Shown: positions 27,501-36,850 of the stretch, one piece after another
Layout: each line of letters opens with the position of its first letter
Numbering within the stretch: position 1 is the first letter of the stretch
DNA from: Sympetrum striolatum
Taxonomy: Eukaryota > Arthropoda > Insecta > Odonata > Libellulidae
Reading direction: 5' to 3'
NCBI GenBank assembly: GCA_947579665.1
Contig: OX388351.1
Span: 58,040,939-58,104,938 of the forward strand
DNA length: 64,000 bases
Position numbers and translations under genes: made by a program
Notes under the pieces: generated by a model
Seen by the model: the letters and a program-made list of their open reading frames with translations, nothing else
Databases searched by the model: none
Told to the model about the DNA's origin: nothing

Positions 27501-30500
27501 TAAAAAAGAAAAGGAAAGAGGATACGGTAGATGAGAAGTATTCAAAGATTAACAAAGTAATAAGTGAATCAAGTAGTATCCATGCTCTAGTGTAAGAAAT
27601 TTACCGGTAGGTGTTGGAATGATGTCAGGTGCTAAAAGGATAGTTGATGCTCAGAATTGAATAGTCTATCAGTGATATCACGCTTGAAAGTGGGGAAAGA
27701 TGATTGCGCTGATTTAGAATGGGTATATGCATTCCAGTATTTTGCTCCAAGTACTAGAAACGTTTTACTGCATATATCTGTTTTATGAACTGGTATCGAG
27801 AGTTTACCGGAGGGACGAGTTCCTAGTAGTTTTGAATTGTTAAGATTAGTAAAATAGTTAATAAAGTAACTGGGACAACTTTTATTAAGAACTTTGTGAA
27901 CGAGGTTAAGGGTATGCAGTTTTCTTCTTGAGTGAAGACGTAGCCATTTCAATTCTTTGAATAGTGGGGTCACGTGATCCGATTTTTTGGCATTGAAGAT
28001 GAACTTGATAGCATGATTAAATGCTCTGTCCAACTTAGAAGTTACTGCTTTGTTTGCTTCATTTATAAGTGTGTCAGAATAGTCAAAGATAGGAAAAACT
28101 AATGCTTGAACTAGTAATTTCTTTAGCTGAAGTGGTAGTATATGTCTCAATCGTTTCATACTATGGATAGTTGAGTAAGACTTCTTGCAGACAGCTGATG
28201 CTTGAGGAATCCAAGTAAAGGATTGATCAAGTTTTACACCTAGGTTATTTACAGATGAGCTGTAATCGATTTCAGTATTTTCAATTTTTATTCTAGGTAG
28301 CGTGGTTATGCTGATGTTACTAAGTGTCTTGGGATAACCAAAAATTATGGCTTGAGATTTGCTGGGATTAATTTTGAGTGCCAAAGAGTAAAGCCATGAA
28401 TGTAGGAGGGAGATATCATTATTCATAAGTTGAATAGCTTTTAAGGAATTTTTGGTTCTGTTGATAGATATATTTGCAGGTCGTCAGCGTATAAATGATA
28501 AGAAGTGTGATTCAAGTGCGAGGATAGGTCTTGAAGGTAGAGGGAGAATAACATGTTCTTTTTATTATGTTTTCTTGGCATTATGTTCTTTTTTATTCTT
28601 ACTTTTGATGTTTTGAATAAAATGCGTTACCTCTTTTCACAGAAAATTGAGTAATTATTGATAACTTATTATCACAAGCCTGTTTTTGAAACATCTAAGG
28701 TGCAGCAATTTGATCTAAGAAATTATATTTATAAAGTTTAATGTTTTTATTGTAATATAAAATAATTTTTTTATTGCTGTTAATATTTAGCTATTTTTGT
28801 TATCTTGAAATATCAGTGTCATTACTCTCTGCCTTTAAGTAGTTAATTGATAAAACTTTGATATTTAGTGAAATATATGTCAGGTAGTATTACTGACTTT
28901 TATTATCATTGAAGAGTTGTATTTTACTATGTGAAAATTTTTCTTTTGCTTAAGTTTTGAACAAATTCATGTTTTGTTAATATCAATTTGGAAACTTTCA
29001 AAATTGACATCCATATATCTGGTCTTTTGATTATGTCCTAATGTATTTTTCCTATTACATACTCATAAAATTTCATCCCCTAAAAAGTAGTATATGCCAA
29101 TTTATTTCTAATTTTCCTCTTGGCTAATTAAAACAGCTCTTTACCAATATTTCATCTAGAAAAAGACTCCTTCCTTATTCTTAAAAAAAATTTTGATTCT
29201 TCTTTCTTTTGAAACCATTTTTATGAGGATCATCTATTTACAGGTAGTAATGCCTTGTCCCGCTATCTGGGCAGCCTAGATTCATCTTATGCTGCAGCCT
29301 TCTCAGGAGATACATGGCGGGAACTCATTGAGCGTGCCACTGAAGGCTCAACTGCAACTGTTGCTACATCTCCTACTCCATCCCCTCTCACATCAGCTCT
29401 CCCTTCAAGTACAACATTACCCCCCTCAGCTGCTTCTATTGACTCTGCTCACAGCGAAGCCATTCTCCCTGCCACATCACCAGAATGGAGAGAAGCTCTC
29501 AGTAGGGTTCAAAGATATTTACGTAGTGCAACAGTAACTCTTCAGCTACCCATAGCTGAGGCAATGATTACATACAAAGAACGAAGGTATGTTTTGATGT
29601 AATGTAAGTCATATTCATAAGTTCATTCATATTCATATTTTAGCATTCTCTTCTCCTTAGAGTGATTGTGATAAAGAATTTGACTTAACTTTTGTATTGA
29701 AATCACTGTAACTATAATTTTCTCCAAATAAAAATTGCTTTATTACCTGTAATGTGACCACTCCTATATTTAAGTTCTCAAAGACACAAACAAAAATGCT
29801 CTAACCAATGAGACCCCAATGTTGCTGGGCTATAACGCTAACCCCTATGTCAAGATTTTTAATGGGATGATTCATAAGTATATTGAAATATCTGTTTTGT
29901 ATCTTATATTATTTATATGAAGCGTAATTCCTCACAATAATATTTAGTTATGAAAACTGATTATTATTTTTTACTTTGCTATTAGATGCATCCTGACCTC
30001 AAATAATCACTTAATTTCTTCATAAGTTAAGTTGAGGTTTAACTTTATAAAACCTTGTTTTCTTGTATTAATAAAACTTGGTTTGCTCAGTAATAGAATA
30101 GGTATTTTTAAATTTTAGTCTTTGCCGTAGATGTCCAATTTTGTTTGATCTTAATATTGTGCTTTTATTTTAGTATTGAATTACAGAAACAGTCTGTTGT
30201 GAAGATATATTGTTTCAAATCACTTTTTTTTCTATTTCAGTTCTGATGATGAATCATCACAAATATTTATCCCCTTCGTGAGCGTAAGTATGATATTGAA
30301 ATGATATTTAAGGTATTTCATGCTTATATAATGATATCACTGTTTTTATATTTGGTAGCATCTCTACAGCTTATCATTCAAAATTTGCTAATCAACCATA
30401 CCCCTATATGTCATCCAAAAACTTTTGTCTTTTTCTTAATGCCTGTTTATTTACAGAAATACATTTTAAACTAAACTTTTATTTACCCATATAGTAAATT

Positions 30501-33500
30501 GTGTGATGCTAAATGCTATGATGTCAAGTGATAAAATAAATTACTTTCTTTAGCAGTGACTTCCCTCTCAATATTTGACCAACCCATTTCCTCAGTCTGT
30601 GATTGATTACTACTACCAAAAACCCCTCCTCTCCCTATATTTCTGAAACACCTTATTTCTTCTTTTTATACCAACCTAGCCTTCATTTTCATTCCTGCTC
30701 TATACGGACATCTCAAAAGCTTTCAATCTTTTTATACATTCTGATCTTAAAGGACATGTTTCATACTATATTGTCCATGATTATTAAGATAAAATCAGTT
30801 TATCACCTATCCTTTGCCTTAAACTTCTTGCTATAGGTATATCTGTGACTATGGTTTTTGCTTGGTTATCCTTCTGTATTTCATGGTAATAATAATAATA
30901 AATTGTCTTTATTTGGGCAAGATTGAGATTAAAAGACTCTTCTTCCATCCAACCCATATATAAGGTTTACTGTGGATAAACATTATGTTCACTTTTCAAG
31001 ATGATTGCAAATTAGATCTAATTATCACTTCCATGGCTTTAGTAAGGTTATGTGCTGAGTGTTTGGTATAATAGAGTAATTTAGGTTAATCCAAAAAAAT
31101 AACCCTTTATTCCTAAACACCAAATCAATACCGTACAACAATAAATTGAAGTGCGAAAAACACTCGCACTTGTAGTTTTTATCACTTTTGAATGTCTACT
31201 GAAGCATTCAAAATTTAACTCCATACAACAATTAAATTAACAAGTCTATTGAATAATGCAGGGAGCAACAGTAATGCTGGATACAGTACAAGTACAGTGA
31301 ACCTCTTCTTTTCAGGATGTGCGTCTTGGGTCCACTGAGGGATCAACCTCTGCTTCTGTGGATCTAGATGATTCTGCAATACTTATGCAACCTTCTTCAA
31401 TGTCTAACACACCAGGAAGTTCAATCCCTGGAGTACCATCCGCAAGTAGTCTCATTGGAGGCAATCAGGGTCAGCTACTGTGTCCTGGAGGCCAAACAAT
31501 GCCCCCATCTGGATCCCCTCCCTCTGCACAAAATCAACAACCCTCATTACTTCATCCAATTAACCCAGCCCCTGTTCCAGCTTCACCTGCAGTAACCCCT
31601 GGACCAGATCCTTCTTCTACTGCCATCCCCATTCCTGGGCAGCAGCAACAAGGGACAGAAAGGCGGGAAGTACAACCACAAAAGACTTCTCCACCAGGAT
31701 CTCCTAATTTCAGCACATTTTATATTGGGCCACAACCTCCACAGACAGTTGCCAAGTAAGTTTAAGATATCACCTCTGAGTCAATGCCTTAAAGCATTAG
31801 TTTCCGGTATTTAATTCATATAATTGAAAGGTTACTTGAATACAATTGAAGTAGGTAATTGTGTAGTAGTATTAATGCAAATGATTGTGCATACTATTAA
31901 AAAATGAATAATTTTATTGATAATTCGAATAATAAGATGATGTAGATAATAATACAATTTATATTATCATAATTATATTCGTATACAGTCATCCCTTTCT
32001 ACTTTGTGCTTCAACTTTCGTGGTTTCATTCTATTGCACCTTTTCAAATATGTATATTATATATAATTATATCTGTATCTAAATCATAAACAGATTTTCT
32101 TTGCTCTTAACTATAGAAACATTCTATTTATGAGTAAAGAATCCTACTTAGCAGAAATTCACGTATTGAGGTGAAGCCTGGAGCTGATTGATGGAGATAA
32201 ACAATGAATGACTGTGATATTAATTTAGATCGGTTTGGCATAAATTTTATAAACATATAGAAGGCATGCAAAACGATAATTTTCACCAACAGTAAAGTGA
32301 CTGATAAAGGATCTGGTGCTTTCCCGGTAGAACAAATTGTTACGAAATACACAGAACTATTTTTATTTCTCTGATTTGGCAGTGTATATTCCGAATTTGA
32401 CCATATTCAAATCAAAATTACCACATTTACTCGAAAATAATGCACCATGGAATGTAATGCTCACCCCAAAATTCGAGCATTGAGCATCGGAAATTGAAAA
32501 ATGTAGTATGCACCTTAAGACATGCCCTCATGCCACTTGCAGCACCGTATATGTGTTTACTATATATGTATGTGATCCTATATTACATACATACATAGTA
32601 AACACATACATATATCTATTATAAATATATATTGTACATGTGCATGTATTATATTATTACCTATGTTATAAATATTGTATATAGTGTATATGTATATAAA
32701 TATACACTGTATACAAAATGCCAGTAGCCATCTACGATGAAAGTCCAATGTAAGTGCAAACATTACCCAATTCAAAATCCTTTGAAAGTTTGATAGGCTG
32801 GCCGATTCCCTTTCATTTAAAAGCTATCGGCCAACTATCAATTCTGTAGTCTTTGGGGGCTCCATCAAAATATAATTTGTGAAACGTTTGATGTGTTATA
32901 TTGAACCAGGGTGAGCCGAGGATGTGGCCTACCATACGCTGCAGGACATGTGAGCAAGTAGTATTGTTCCCAAATCTAGTGTACCGTTGATTCTAACATG
33001 TACCCTGATTTTTGAGCCATAAAAGACCCAAAAGGTTAAGTGTTATTTTGTCATATATATAATATTTGTTTATGTTAATACTTTTATGGTTGTATTCTCA
33101 GAGAGTCCCTCTCAGAGCCAATGGAGTTACAGTTGGACTACTGGCTGGCACCAGGAAAAGGGACAGATTTTAGTGGTGGAGGTGGTGGTAGTGGCATTGT
33201 AGGAGGGGCTGGTGGAGGAGGTCTTGTTGGAGTGGTGGGAGGAGGAGGAGGTGGAAAGGCAGCTAAAGGTGAAAGCAATCAGGGCTCAGCCAAGTCAACG
33301 CTCAAGACAACTTTTCGTTCCTTGGTGGTGCAAAGGTTACCTCCTTTGGGTGAGGTGCCATCTCCACATTTCCTCATTACCTTCTCCACAAAGGAAAAGA
33401 AACAGAAAAGTAAGTATAAACTCAAGGTCTATGCCTACCGTGGTGGAAGACAATCTAAATAAATAAATCAAAAAATCTGATGTGGCCAGCACATGACTTT

Positions 33501-36436
33501 CTCCATATATAAGATGTAAATATTTATCTACGACAGTAATTTCGAACTCTATATTCCATCTAAACTTGGAAGATAAGTGATTAATTTATATATTATTATC
33601 TTTGACGTCACAAACATTATAAATCATGTTTTTTGGGACATGATCGATGAAAAACGATGAAATTGGCCTTTCGCCCATAGAGCCCACAAAGTACATAACA
33701 GCTACTTCCGGTTTATCGGTATTTCACGAATAACTCCTAATCAACTGGTGATACAAAAATATGTTAAATACAAAAGTTATAGTAAATTTTATTATCTAAA
33801 ACTTTTATAAGTAATACAAAACACGTTTATATCATATTTATGGAGATATTTTGAAAACCGGAAATGAGCTTTAATGAATAAAGCTCGACTTCCGGTCAAC
33901 CGATTTACTCCAAAAACTAATCAACTCTGACAGCACACACCACAGTACTATATATGAAGTTTGGTATTGATACGACTAATAGTTTTTACATTAGAGCGCC
34001 CACAAGCACAGACACACATACACACACACACACACACACACATACACACAGACATCATTCCGAAAATGGTTTAAACGTGTTCTAGGGACCCCAAAACGTG
34101 TATTTCCGTTGAAATCTCGAAGTCGAATTTTTTCATGAAAACAATACTCTCTCTATACTTCGTATGTGGAGAAAGTAAAAAAGTCCTTTGTAGTTTTCCA
34201 CAAATTAAATTTTTTGAATCGACTGGTTTTGACCTTATGGTCATCTTCGGGTTCTCTGTAAGGTTGAAACTTTTTAGCACTTCTGTTAATTTATTTATTT
34301 AGAAAAGTAAGTGTTTCATATTTTCTACATTTGTTTTTTTTTGGTTAAATAAGTTGCCTGCAATTTAATATCCTCAATTTACTGTGAGCCATATGTATTA
34401 AAGATGCTGTTTAACAACTGTTGAGTTAGTTTTCTTGGAACTCTGTACTATAGTTAACAAATTTCAAATTTATGCTTGGGTACCCTTTTTCAATGATTTA
34501 TCATCATAAGACCCTGAACTATCGTTTAAAAATATCATGAAGACATTTAATTTCATCCTGACCTGACTTTTCATGCTTATTAGTACTGCCGCTTTTTTGG
34601 TTATCCTTGTATAGCTTGAGGTAAACATTATGCTATTCCTTCAGTCTTCTGCAGCTTATTTGATTGATTTTTTGTAGTTTTGGAAAAATACCTTTTGATG
34701 TACAGTTTTGAGTTAGGCTTTTTTTTGTTAGATTAAATATCTGTTAAAGCAGGGAATGGAGCTACGTGAAAGAGTATACAGTATAAAATAGTAAGTACAG
34801 TAAGAGTGTAAGTCTGTTATAATGAGTATAGCATACAACCAGAACAGCGTTATAGTGAGTGATTTTTTACCATTGTCCATCTCACAGCAAAAAGGAATGG
34901 GAGATTCGTCCTTTATGACAAGTGTCATATTTCTATGTTCATCTTACAGGAGGCATATCTTGTAATCGTCAATTGACATGAGAGAGAAAGTCTGACAAGC
35001 AAACGGTAATCTGAGGCAAGTTTTCTCTTTAAAGAGCAGAAAAAAATGAAATGCAAAAATTATCATCACCTAATTCATGCATTTGTTTCTCGCAACTTGC
35101 CTCACCCTTCCGTGGCAAAAATGCTTCAGCGAGCTTTGATTAAAGACTTCTCATGAGTTTCACTCTGCCATTAGTCCCTCAATAAATCCAATCCCCTCGT
35201 CTCTTGTTTATTTTCATCAACAACCCCTCTATTTAGCGCTTGAATTTTTAATTTAGCTCCAATCATATTGGTATCTATCTGTGAGATATGTTTTAATATG
35301 AAACTCGGCATCAAATTGCCATATGGGTGGGAATATAAGAGATGAAAGCAGTGCTGATTTGAATTCCCAAGGTAACCTCTCTCCCTCCTCATGACGCTGT
35401 CATTGCTTATGAAGAATGTGAATGAAAAATATGTCAAGAAAGCAATTTGATATGAATATTTAATTTTATTTTTATATATTTTTCCATATAATGGACATTG
35501 CTTTTTCATCAGTTGATCATTTTACTTAGCAGCACTTTGGTTTATGAATCAATGAAATAATATTTTCGATGCAAAGATACTTTTTTTCACATTCTTAAAC
35601 ATTTGTACAAGAATTAAAATCCTACTGTTCCATTCTGCTGCACTTGCTGCCCTTTTAGTACTTAGTAAAAGTTACTTAACCTAAAGTACTTTTCCAATTA
35701 CTAAAAGTACTTAAAGTACTTTTTCAATTTTTGGCAGCTCTCGTTTTTATGGACTTCAATTGTGCAATGAAAATGCTCATTCATGATCAATTTTAATTTC
35801 CATGAGCATCTAAACAATGAAATCTGTAAAATGAACATTTGCACATTCTTACATTTTCAAACTACTATCGTTTAATGAAATCAGATATAGGTTTATTCTG
35901 AGTGTATAAATACTTCTTTCCCTTTATAATGCTATTTTTTTGCCTTAGTTATGAGGTTGGGAAAGAAGAAGGAAAAGGAGAGGGAAAATGAACCCAAGAG
36001 TCAAGTTGTAGAGGGGGTTTCCAGACTCATATGCTCACCAAAAACTCATAACATTCCTATGAGAGGTAAGAATAATGAGGCTTCTATTTTTACTTTTATG
36101 GTTAACACTTTCACAGCATATAGATTGTTATATACTTAAGCTGACCATTTCTCAATAAGCCAAATTTATGGCAGTTCCTATCAGTAAAATAGGATAAATC
36201 ATGACATTCACCTTAACATATTAACATTATGTATTGTTAATAAAATAATATAAATGAGCATGTATGTTCATTTTTTTTCAATGATGGTAACATTAATTTA
36301 ACTTTTCTTTATTCCAGTGTGTATTGATGGAACTGAGTGGGCTGGTGTGAAATTCTTTCAACTCTCCGCCCAGTGGCAAACACATATAAAACATTTTCCA
36401 GTTGCTATGTTCACACTCCCAGAACCATCTGCCTAA
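1895..36436 (+). CDS. PACS: PACS (phosphofurin acidic cluster sorting protein) orthologue, 3' part, 12 exons
   Basis: Exons joined: 1895-1997, 2587-2757, 5560-5756, 16315-16425, 25630-25841, 26340-26494, 29244-29586, 30241-30283, 31316-31755, 33102-33409, 35949-36065, 36318-36436. All have AG/GT borders and matching phases, giving 2319 nt (772 residues plus stop). Seen: NLKQKF and LLKRF at the start; the acidic stretch [18 protein letters not shown] followed by [14 protein letters not shown] then [42 protein letters not shown]; and [20 protein letters not shown] at the C-terminus. The same blocks occur in the same order in vertebrate PACS1/PACS2 and fly KrT95D, as recalled from the family. 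Known role: PACS proteins are cytosolic adaptors that link acidic-cluster cargo such as furin to AP-1/COPI coats, and act in TGN, endosome and ER-mitochondria traffic. The N-terminal cargo-binding region is largely outside the window. There is no sign of decay, so this is a live host gene. Confidence 0.95.
1998..2586. other. PACS intron, nothing recognised
   Basis: AT-rich intron of 589 bp. The phrase accaaattatttataacatgtaat is repeated in tandem near 2341-2391; nothing else stands out. Confidence 0.6.
2587..2757 (+). CDS. PACS: PACS exon b, acidic middle region
   Basis: Acceptor tttgaag, donor gtgagt, phases 1 and 1. It encodes [18 protein letters not shown] then [11 protein letters not shown], matching the acidic SDSGPE...STPKPKLKPFF block of vertebrate PACS. 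The Ser/Asp/Glu-rich part looks like a casein-kinase-2-type site; that reading is an inference from the family. Confidence 0.93.
2941..3017. mobile_element. 77-bp palindromic TA-flanked mini-element, copy 1
   Basis: Terminal inverted repeats of 28 bp (left end starts CAGTCCTGGCCAAAATTAAC, right end finishes in its complement with CACTCC) flank a 21-bp centre (ggccgtaaggatcgctatgga). A TA dinucleotide sits on each side (2939-2940 and 3018-3019), as in Tc1/mariner insertion. No coding capacity. A 76-bp near-identical copy lies at 14405-14480, which shows it is mobile. The TIRs resemble the CTCCTGGCCAAAATTA ends typical of Tc1-like elements. Confidence 0.85.
3018..5559. other. PACS intron with small inverted-repeat remnants
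   Basis: Contents: a perfect 11-bp hairpin (GACGTATATGT/ACATATACGTC) near 3729-3757; a short cagctcataagtcaaccc remnant near 3807-3827 related to the palindrome at 4555-4621; and an (AAG)n microsatellite at about 5188-5208. The rest is featureless AT-rich DNA. Confidence 0.5.
4555..4621. repeat. Small palindromic MITE-like repeat
   Basis: The left arm CAGCGTATAAGTCGACC and the right arm GGTCGACTTATATGCTG are inverted complements with one mismatch, separated by about 33 bp. It has no coding capacity. Short non-autonomous DNA elements of this ATAAGTCGACC type are common in animals; the superfamily is not determined here. Confidence 0.55.
5560..5756 (+). CDS. PACS: PACS exon c, Ser/Pro/Gln-rich linker
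   Basis: Acceptor cctctcag, donor gtaagt, phases 1 and 0. It is a low-complexity hydrophilic linker ([33 protein letters not shown]). It shares no obvious residues with vertebrate PACS, but the phase fits on both sides and the reading frame is open between perfect splice sites. Confidence 0.85.
6535..6582. repeat. (TA)n microsatellite
   Basis: Pure TA dinucleotide run of about 48 bp, followed by shorter TATAGA/ATAGATAG runs to about 6650. The open frame across it is only repeat translation. Confidence 0.95.
6660..7985 (+). repeat. Tandem array of diverged ~310-bp units with tRNA B-box-like motifs
   Basis: Two motif types alternate. Type 1, GGTTCGATYCCAGAGRGCC, has its TTCG position at 6761, 7107, 7391 and 7715. 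Type 2, GGTTCGACACCAGGYGTCTC, has it at 6937, 7273, 7558 and 7861. Spacings are 284-346 bp within each type. Between them recur ATTTCTTAYGGAGATAAC, GAAATTCGGCATRKAG and ATAGAGATCATA blocks. TTCGATYCC matches the pol III internal B box, but I find no convincing A box or cloverleaf, so these are not tRNA genes. It is probably a tandemly multiplied SINE-like or satellite sequence. Confidence 0.65.
8901..8958 (-). mobile_element. Remnant of an old SINE inside Tigger copy 1
   Basis: On the - strand it reads ggctcctggagagccatgtg then ggtaacgctcatgactcatg, a diverged SINE 5' part. The same sequence sits at the matching place in Tigger copy 2 (46503-46633), where the SINE is more complete. It was therefore already in the source element before both copies were made; here the 3' part has been deleted. 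Confidence 0.6.
9446..9571 (-). mobile_element. tRNA-derived SINE, 126 bp, inserted in Tigger copy 1
   Basis: On the - strand it starts ggctcccggatagtcatgtg (A-box-like TAGTCATGTGG) and contains the B-box-like AGTTCGATTCCCGG and a 3' end caatactactac. It is flanked by perfect 11-bp target duplications ttcaagtaaaa (9435-9445 and 9572-9582). Tigger copy 2 carries the uninterrupted site (ccttttacttgaatgtagc near 46004). Similar copies occur at 55434-55556 and 56043-56090. SINEs are non-coding and are moved by LINE proteins. Confidence 0.88.
14405..14480. mobile_element. 76-bp palindromic TA-flanked mini-element, copy 2
   Basis: Same element as at 2941-3017 with one A deleted in the left arm and one difference in the centre (ctaggga for ctatgga). 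It is flanked by TA (14403-14404 and 14481-14482). The orientation of the asymmetric centre is the same as in copy 1. Confidence 0.85.
16315..16425 (+). CDS. PACS: PACS candidate cassette exon, 111 bp, Ser/Gly/Arg-rich
   Basis: A GC-rich island of 111 bp (37 codons) lies in very AT-rich intron sequence. The acceptor is ccactgtagcag and the donor is gtgagt. It starts and ends in phase 0, exactly as the flanking exons need. It encodes [15 protein letters not shown] then [20 protein letters not shown], a basic, Ser-rich linker that precedes PRKLLLEQL, much as a Ser-rich stretch precedes PRKVVYDQL in vertebrate PACS1. A second in-frame acceptor three bases upstream (after ctgtag) would add one Gln. 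Because the length is a multiple of three, skipping it keeps the frame, so alternative splicing is possible. Confidence 0.65.
16426..25629. other. PACS intron (9.2 kb), nothing recognised
   Basis: Uniform AT-rich sequence. I found no transposon ends, tandem repeats, splice-bounded coding blocks or RNA gene structure. A somewhat GC-richer patch at about 17640-17870 has no coding frame. Confidence 0.5.
25630..25841 (+). CDS. PACS: PACS exon e
   Basis: Acceptor tatcctacag, donor gtgaga, phases 0 and 2. It encodes [19 protein letters not shown]...HVALVSAAD...ARLQERQ...[14 protein letters not shown], aligning with PACS1 RKVVYDQLNQIL...ALLTRIQRY. Confidence 0.93.
26340..26494 (+). CDS. PACS: PACS exon f
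   Basis: Acceptor aatttacag, donor gtaaag, phases 2 and 1. It encodes [17 protein letters not shown], then [20 protein letters not shown] and LIIPLG. The block [15 protein letters not shown] is diagnostic for PACS. Confidence 0.94.
26961..28553 (-). mobile_element. 5'-truncated non-LTR retrotransposon (Jockey/CR1-like LINE)
   Basis: On the - strand: the end of the reverse transcriptase palm (LFSLYLQDL and YADDLQIY), the RT thumb and C-terminal region, a 3' UTR of about 670 bp, a stem-loop formed by CGAGGTTAGG and CCTAACCTCG near the 3' end, AATAAA, and a tail of AACT repeats. Related tails lie at 254-560, 30885-30965 and 60687-61325. The start of the RT domain and all upstream domains are missing. 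Clade assignment is tentative. Confidence 0.85.
27632..28553 (-). pseudogene. LINE reverse transcriptase C-terminal fragment
   Basis: An open frame of 264 codons (27632-28426) begins just after the catalytic YADD motif. It contains [16 protein letters not shown] (the conserved LN-x-x-KS motif after YADD) and [14 protein letters not shown] (the LGV-x-LD motif), then the connection region with [15 protein letters not shown] itself is at about 28478-28492 in another frame, so a one-base shift near 28435-28445 breaks the protein. RT copies LINE RNA into genomic DNA; this fragment cannot do so. Confidence 0.88.
29244..29586 (+). CDS. PACS: PACS exon g, with Thr/Ser/Pro-rich insertion
   Basis: Acceptor tatttacag, donor gtatgt, phases 1 and 2. 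It encodes [16 protein letters not shown] and WRELIER, then a Ser/Thr/Pro/Ala-rich stretch of roughly 45 residues, then [18 protein letters not shown]. The flanks match PACS1 AKYLGSVDSKY and HQLPVAEAML. The low-complexity insertion is longer than the corresponding vertebrate segment. Confidence 0.93.
30241..30283 (+). CDS. PACS: PACS micro-exon h (43 bp)
   Basis: Acceptor ttctatttcag, donor gtaagt, phases 2 and 0. It encodes [15 protein letters not shown], matching PACS1 FPDEDSYQKFIPFIG. It is too short to be found by ORF length and is supported by phase, splice sites and homology. Confidence 0.88.
30885..30965 (-). mobile_element. Short LINE tail remnant
   Basis: An (AAT)n run, then attgtctttatttgggcaag and a pyrimidine block cttcttccatccaaccc. 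This matches the layout and partly the sequence of the LINE 3' ends at 254 and 26961 (tail, AATAAA complement, hairpin region). It is diverged. Confidence 0.4.
31316..31755 (+). CDS. PACS: PACS exon i, Pro/Ser/Gln-rich
   Basis: Acceptor cttcttttcag, donor gtaagt, phases 0 and 2. It encodes [12 protein letters not shown] and then a long Pro/Ser/Gly/Gln-rich disordered stretch ([27 protein letters not shown]) ending PQPPQTVAK. It corresponds to the Ser/Pro/Thr-rich region of vertebrate PACS that follows the IPFIGVVKVGL block. The region is probably an unstructured linker. Confidence 0.9.
31756..33101. other. PACS intron between exons i and j
   Basis: AT-rich. It contains one copy of a dispersed repeat (about 32411-32525) and imperfect TATATA/ACATACAT runs at 32560-32705. 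Nothing else is recognised. Confidence 0.5.
32411..32525. repeat. Dispersed repeat, member of a three-copy family
   Basis: Shares accccaaaattcgagcattg, atcggaaattgaaaaat and tgcacctt-like blocks with 38822-38915 (ataccccaaaatttgagtgt, cagaaatagaaaaat, tgcccacctt) and with the complement of 1040-1075. No ends or coding sequence are defined; it is probably an old short DNA element. Confidence 0.45.
33102..33409 (+). CDS. PACS: PACS exon j, with poly-Gly insertion
   Basis: Acceptor gtattctcag, donor gtaagt, phases 2 and 1. It encodes [13 protein letters not shown], a run dominated by Gly about 35 residues long, then [20 protein letters not shown] and FSTKEKKQK. The ends match PACS1 LQVDYWLGHPG and NTLKSVFRSVQVSRLP...TKEKNKK. 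Confidence 0.94.
33410..35948. other. PACS intron between exons j and k
   Basis: Holds the interspersed repeat at 33602-34175 and a short adjoining block at about 34190-34270. Some copies of agtactttt recur at 35658-35725. The rest is unremarkable AT-rich DNA. Confidence 0.5.
33602..34175 (+). repeat. Interspersed repeat with (CA)n, probably a retroelement 3' end
   Basis: Runs from gacgtcacaaacattataaa through repeated cttccggt blocks (33702 and 33886), a (CA)n tract at 34010-34048, and agacatcattccgaaaatgg, to a purine-rich end gagaaagtaaaa. Arthropod interspersed repeats with this layout are common, but I cannot name the family or prove its ends. Confidence 0.4.
35949..36065 (+). CDS. PACS: PACS exon k
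   Basis: Acceptor tttgccttag, donor gtaaga, phases 1 and 1. It encodes a basic stretch, then [18 protein letters not shown], nearly identical to PACS1 DSKSQVIEGISRLICSAK. Confidence 0.95.
36318..36436 (+). CDS. PACS: PACS terminal coding exon l
   Basis: Acceptor tttattccag, phase 1. It encodes [20 protein letters not shown], then [18 protein letters not shown] and a TAA stop at 36434-36436. It matches the PACS C-terminus ([29 protein letters not shown]). Confidence 0.95.
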
Positions 36437-36850
36437 TAATATAGCCAATTGTAAATATGATCTGCTTTGGCATTATTGTCATTTTAGGGTCAAATATCAG
36501 TTGCAGAGCCCAGGAATGAATTGTGATTTGTGCAAATTCAGTTTAAATAGTGACCCATTGTGGAGGAAGTGATTTGAGATCCATTTTATACTTATGTTGC
36601 TCCCCTCAGTGGTTCCAGAATCATCAGAAGCAGAGATGATCTGCTTTTAATGAGTATTGCGGGAAACTCTAAGGCAATTTTGCATTGCATTATATCCGCA
36701 ACAGTCTTCCCATTTATTTTTTTGATTGCAGCCAAAAACCAAGAGGACTACTGCATAAGCAGTAAAGGTATTTGTAGGTATCAAACTGCCAGAGCTGGTG
36801 TTATCTTATGGAAAAACAAAACAACAAAATAAAAAAATCTTGGGTATGTG
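36437..36850 (+). terminator. PACS 3' UTR with a candidate poly(A) signal
   Basis: After the stop, the first AATAAA I find is at 36828-36833. It is followed within about 70 bases by a GT-rich stretch (tggcttgtttgttgtctg near 36883), the usual downstream element. The 3' UTR may therefore be about 0.4 kb. Later AATAAA motifs (near 38387 and 38494) could be used instead, so this is a suggestion only. Confidence 0.35.

Larger units (their letters stand above)
26495..29243. other. PACS intron hosting an antisense LINE
   Basis: The intron is mostly the LINE fragment 26961-28553. The remaining flanks (26495-26960 and 28554-29243) are AT-rich with no recognisable content. Confidence 0.6.
28554..31315. 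other. PACS introns around exons g and h
   Basis: Outside the two exons the sequence is AT-rich. The only recognisable item is a LINE-tail remnant at 30885-30965. The 77-codon open frame near 30603-30836 lies within the intron and has no protein-like pattern. Confidence 0.5.

Noticed and set aside
28554..28610. Target-site duplication of the LINE at 26961-28553
   Set aside because: ggtatt/ggcatt similarity is too short and imperfect to define the insertion site.
34190..34275. Hammerhead ribozyme
   Set aside because: The CUGAUGA core is absent; only a small stem and a gtcaaaa segment resemble the motif.
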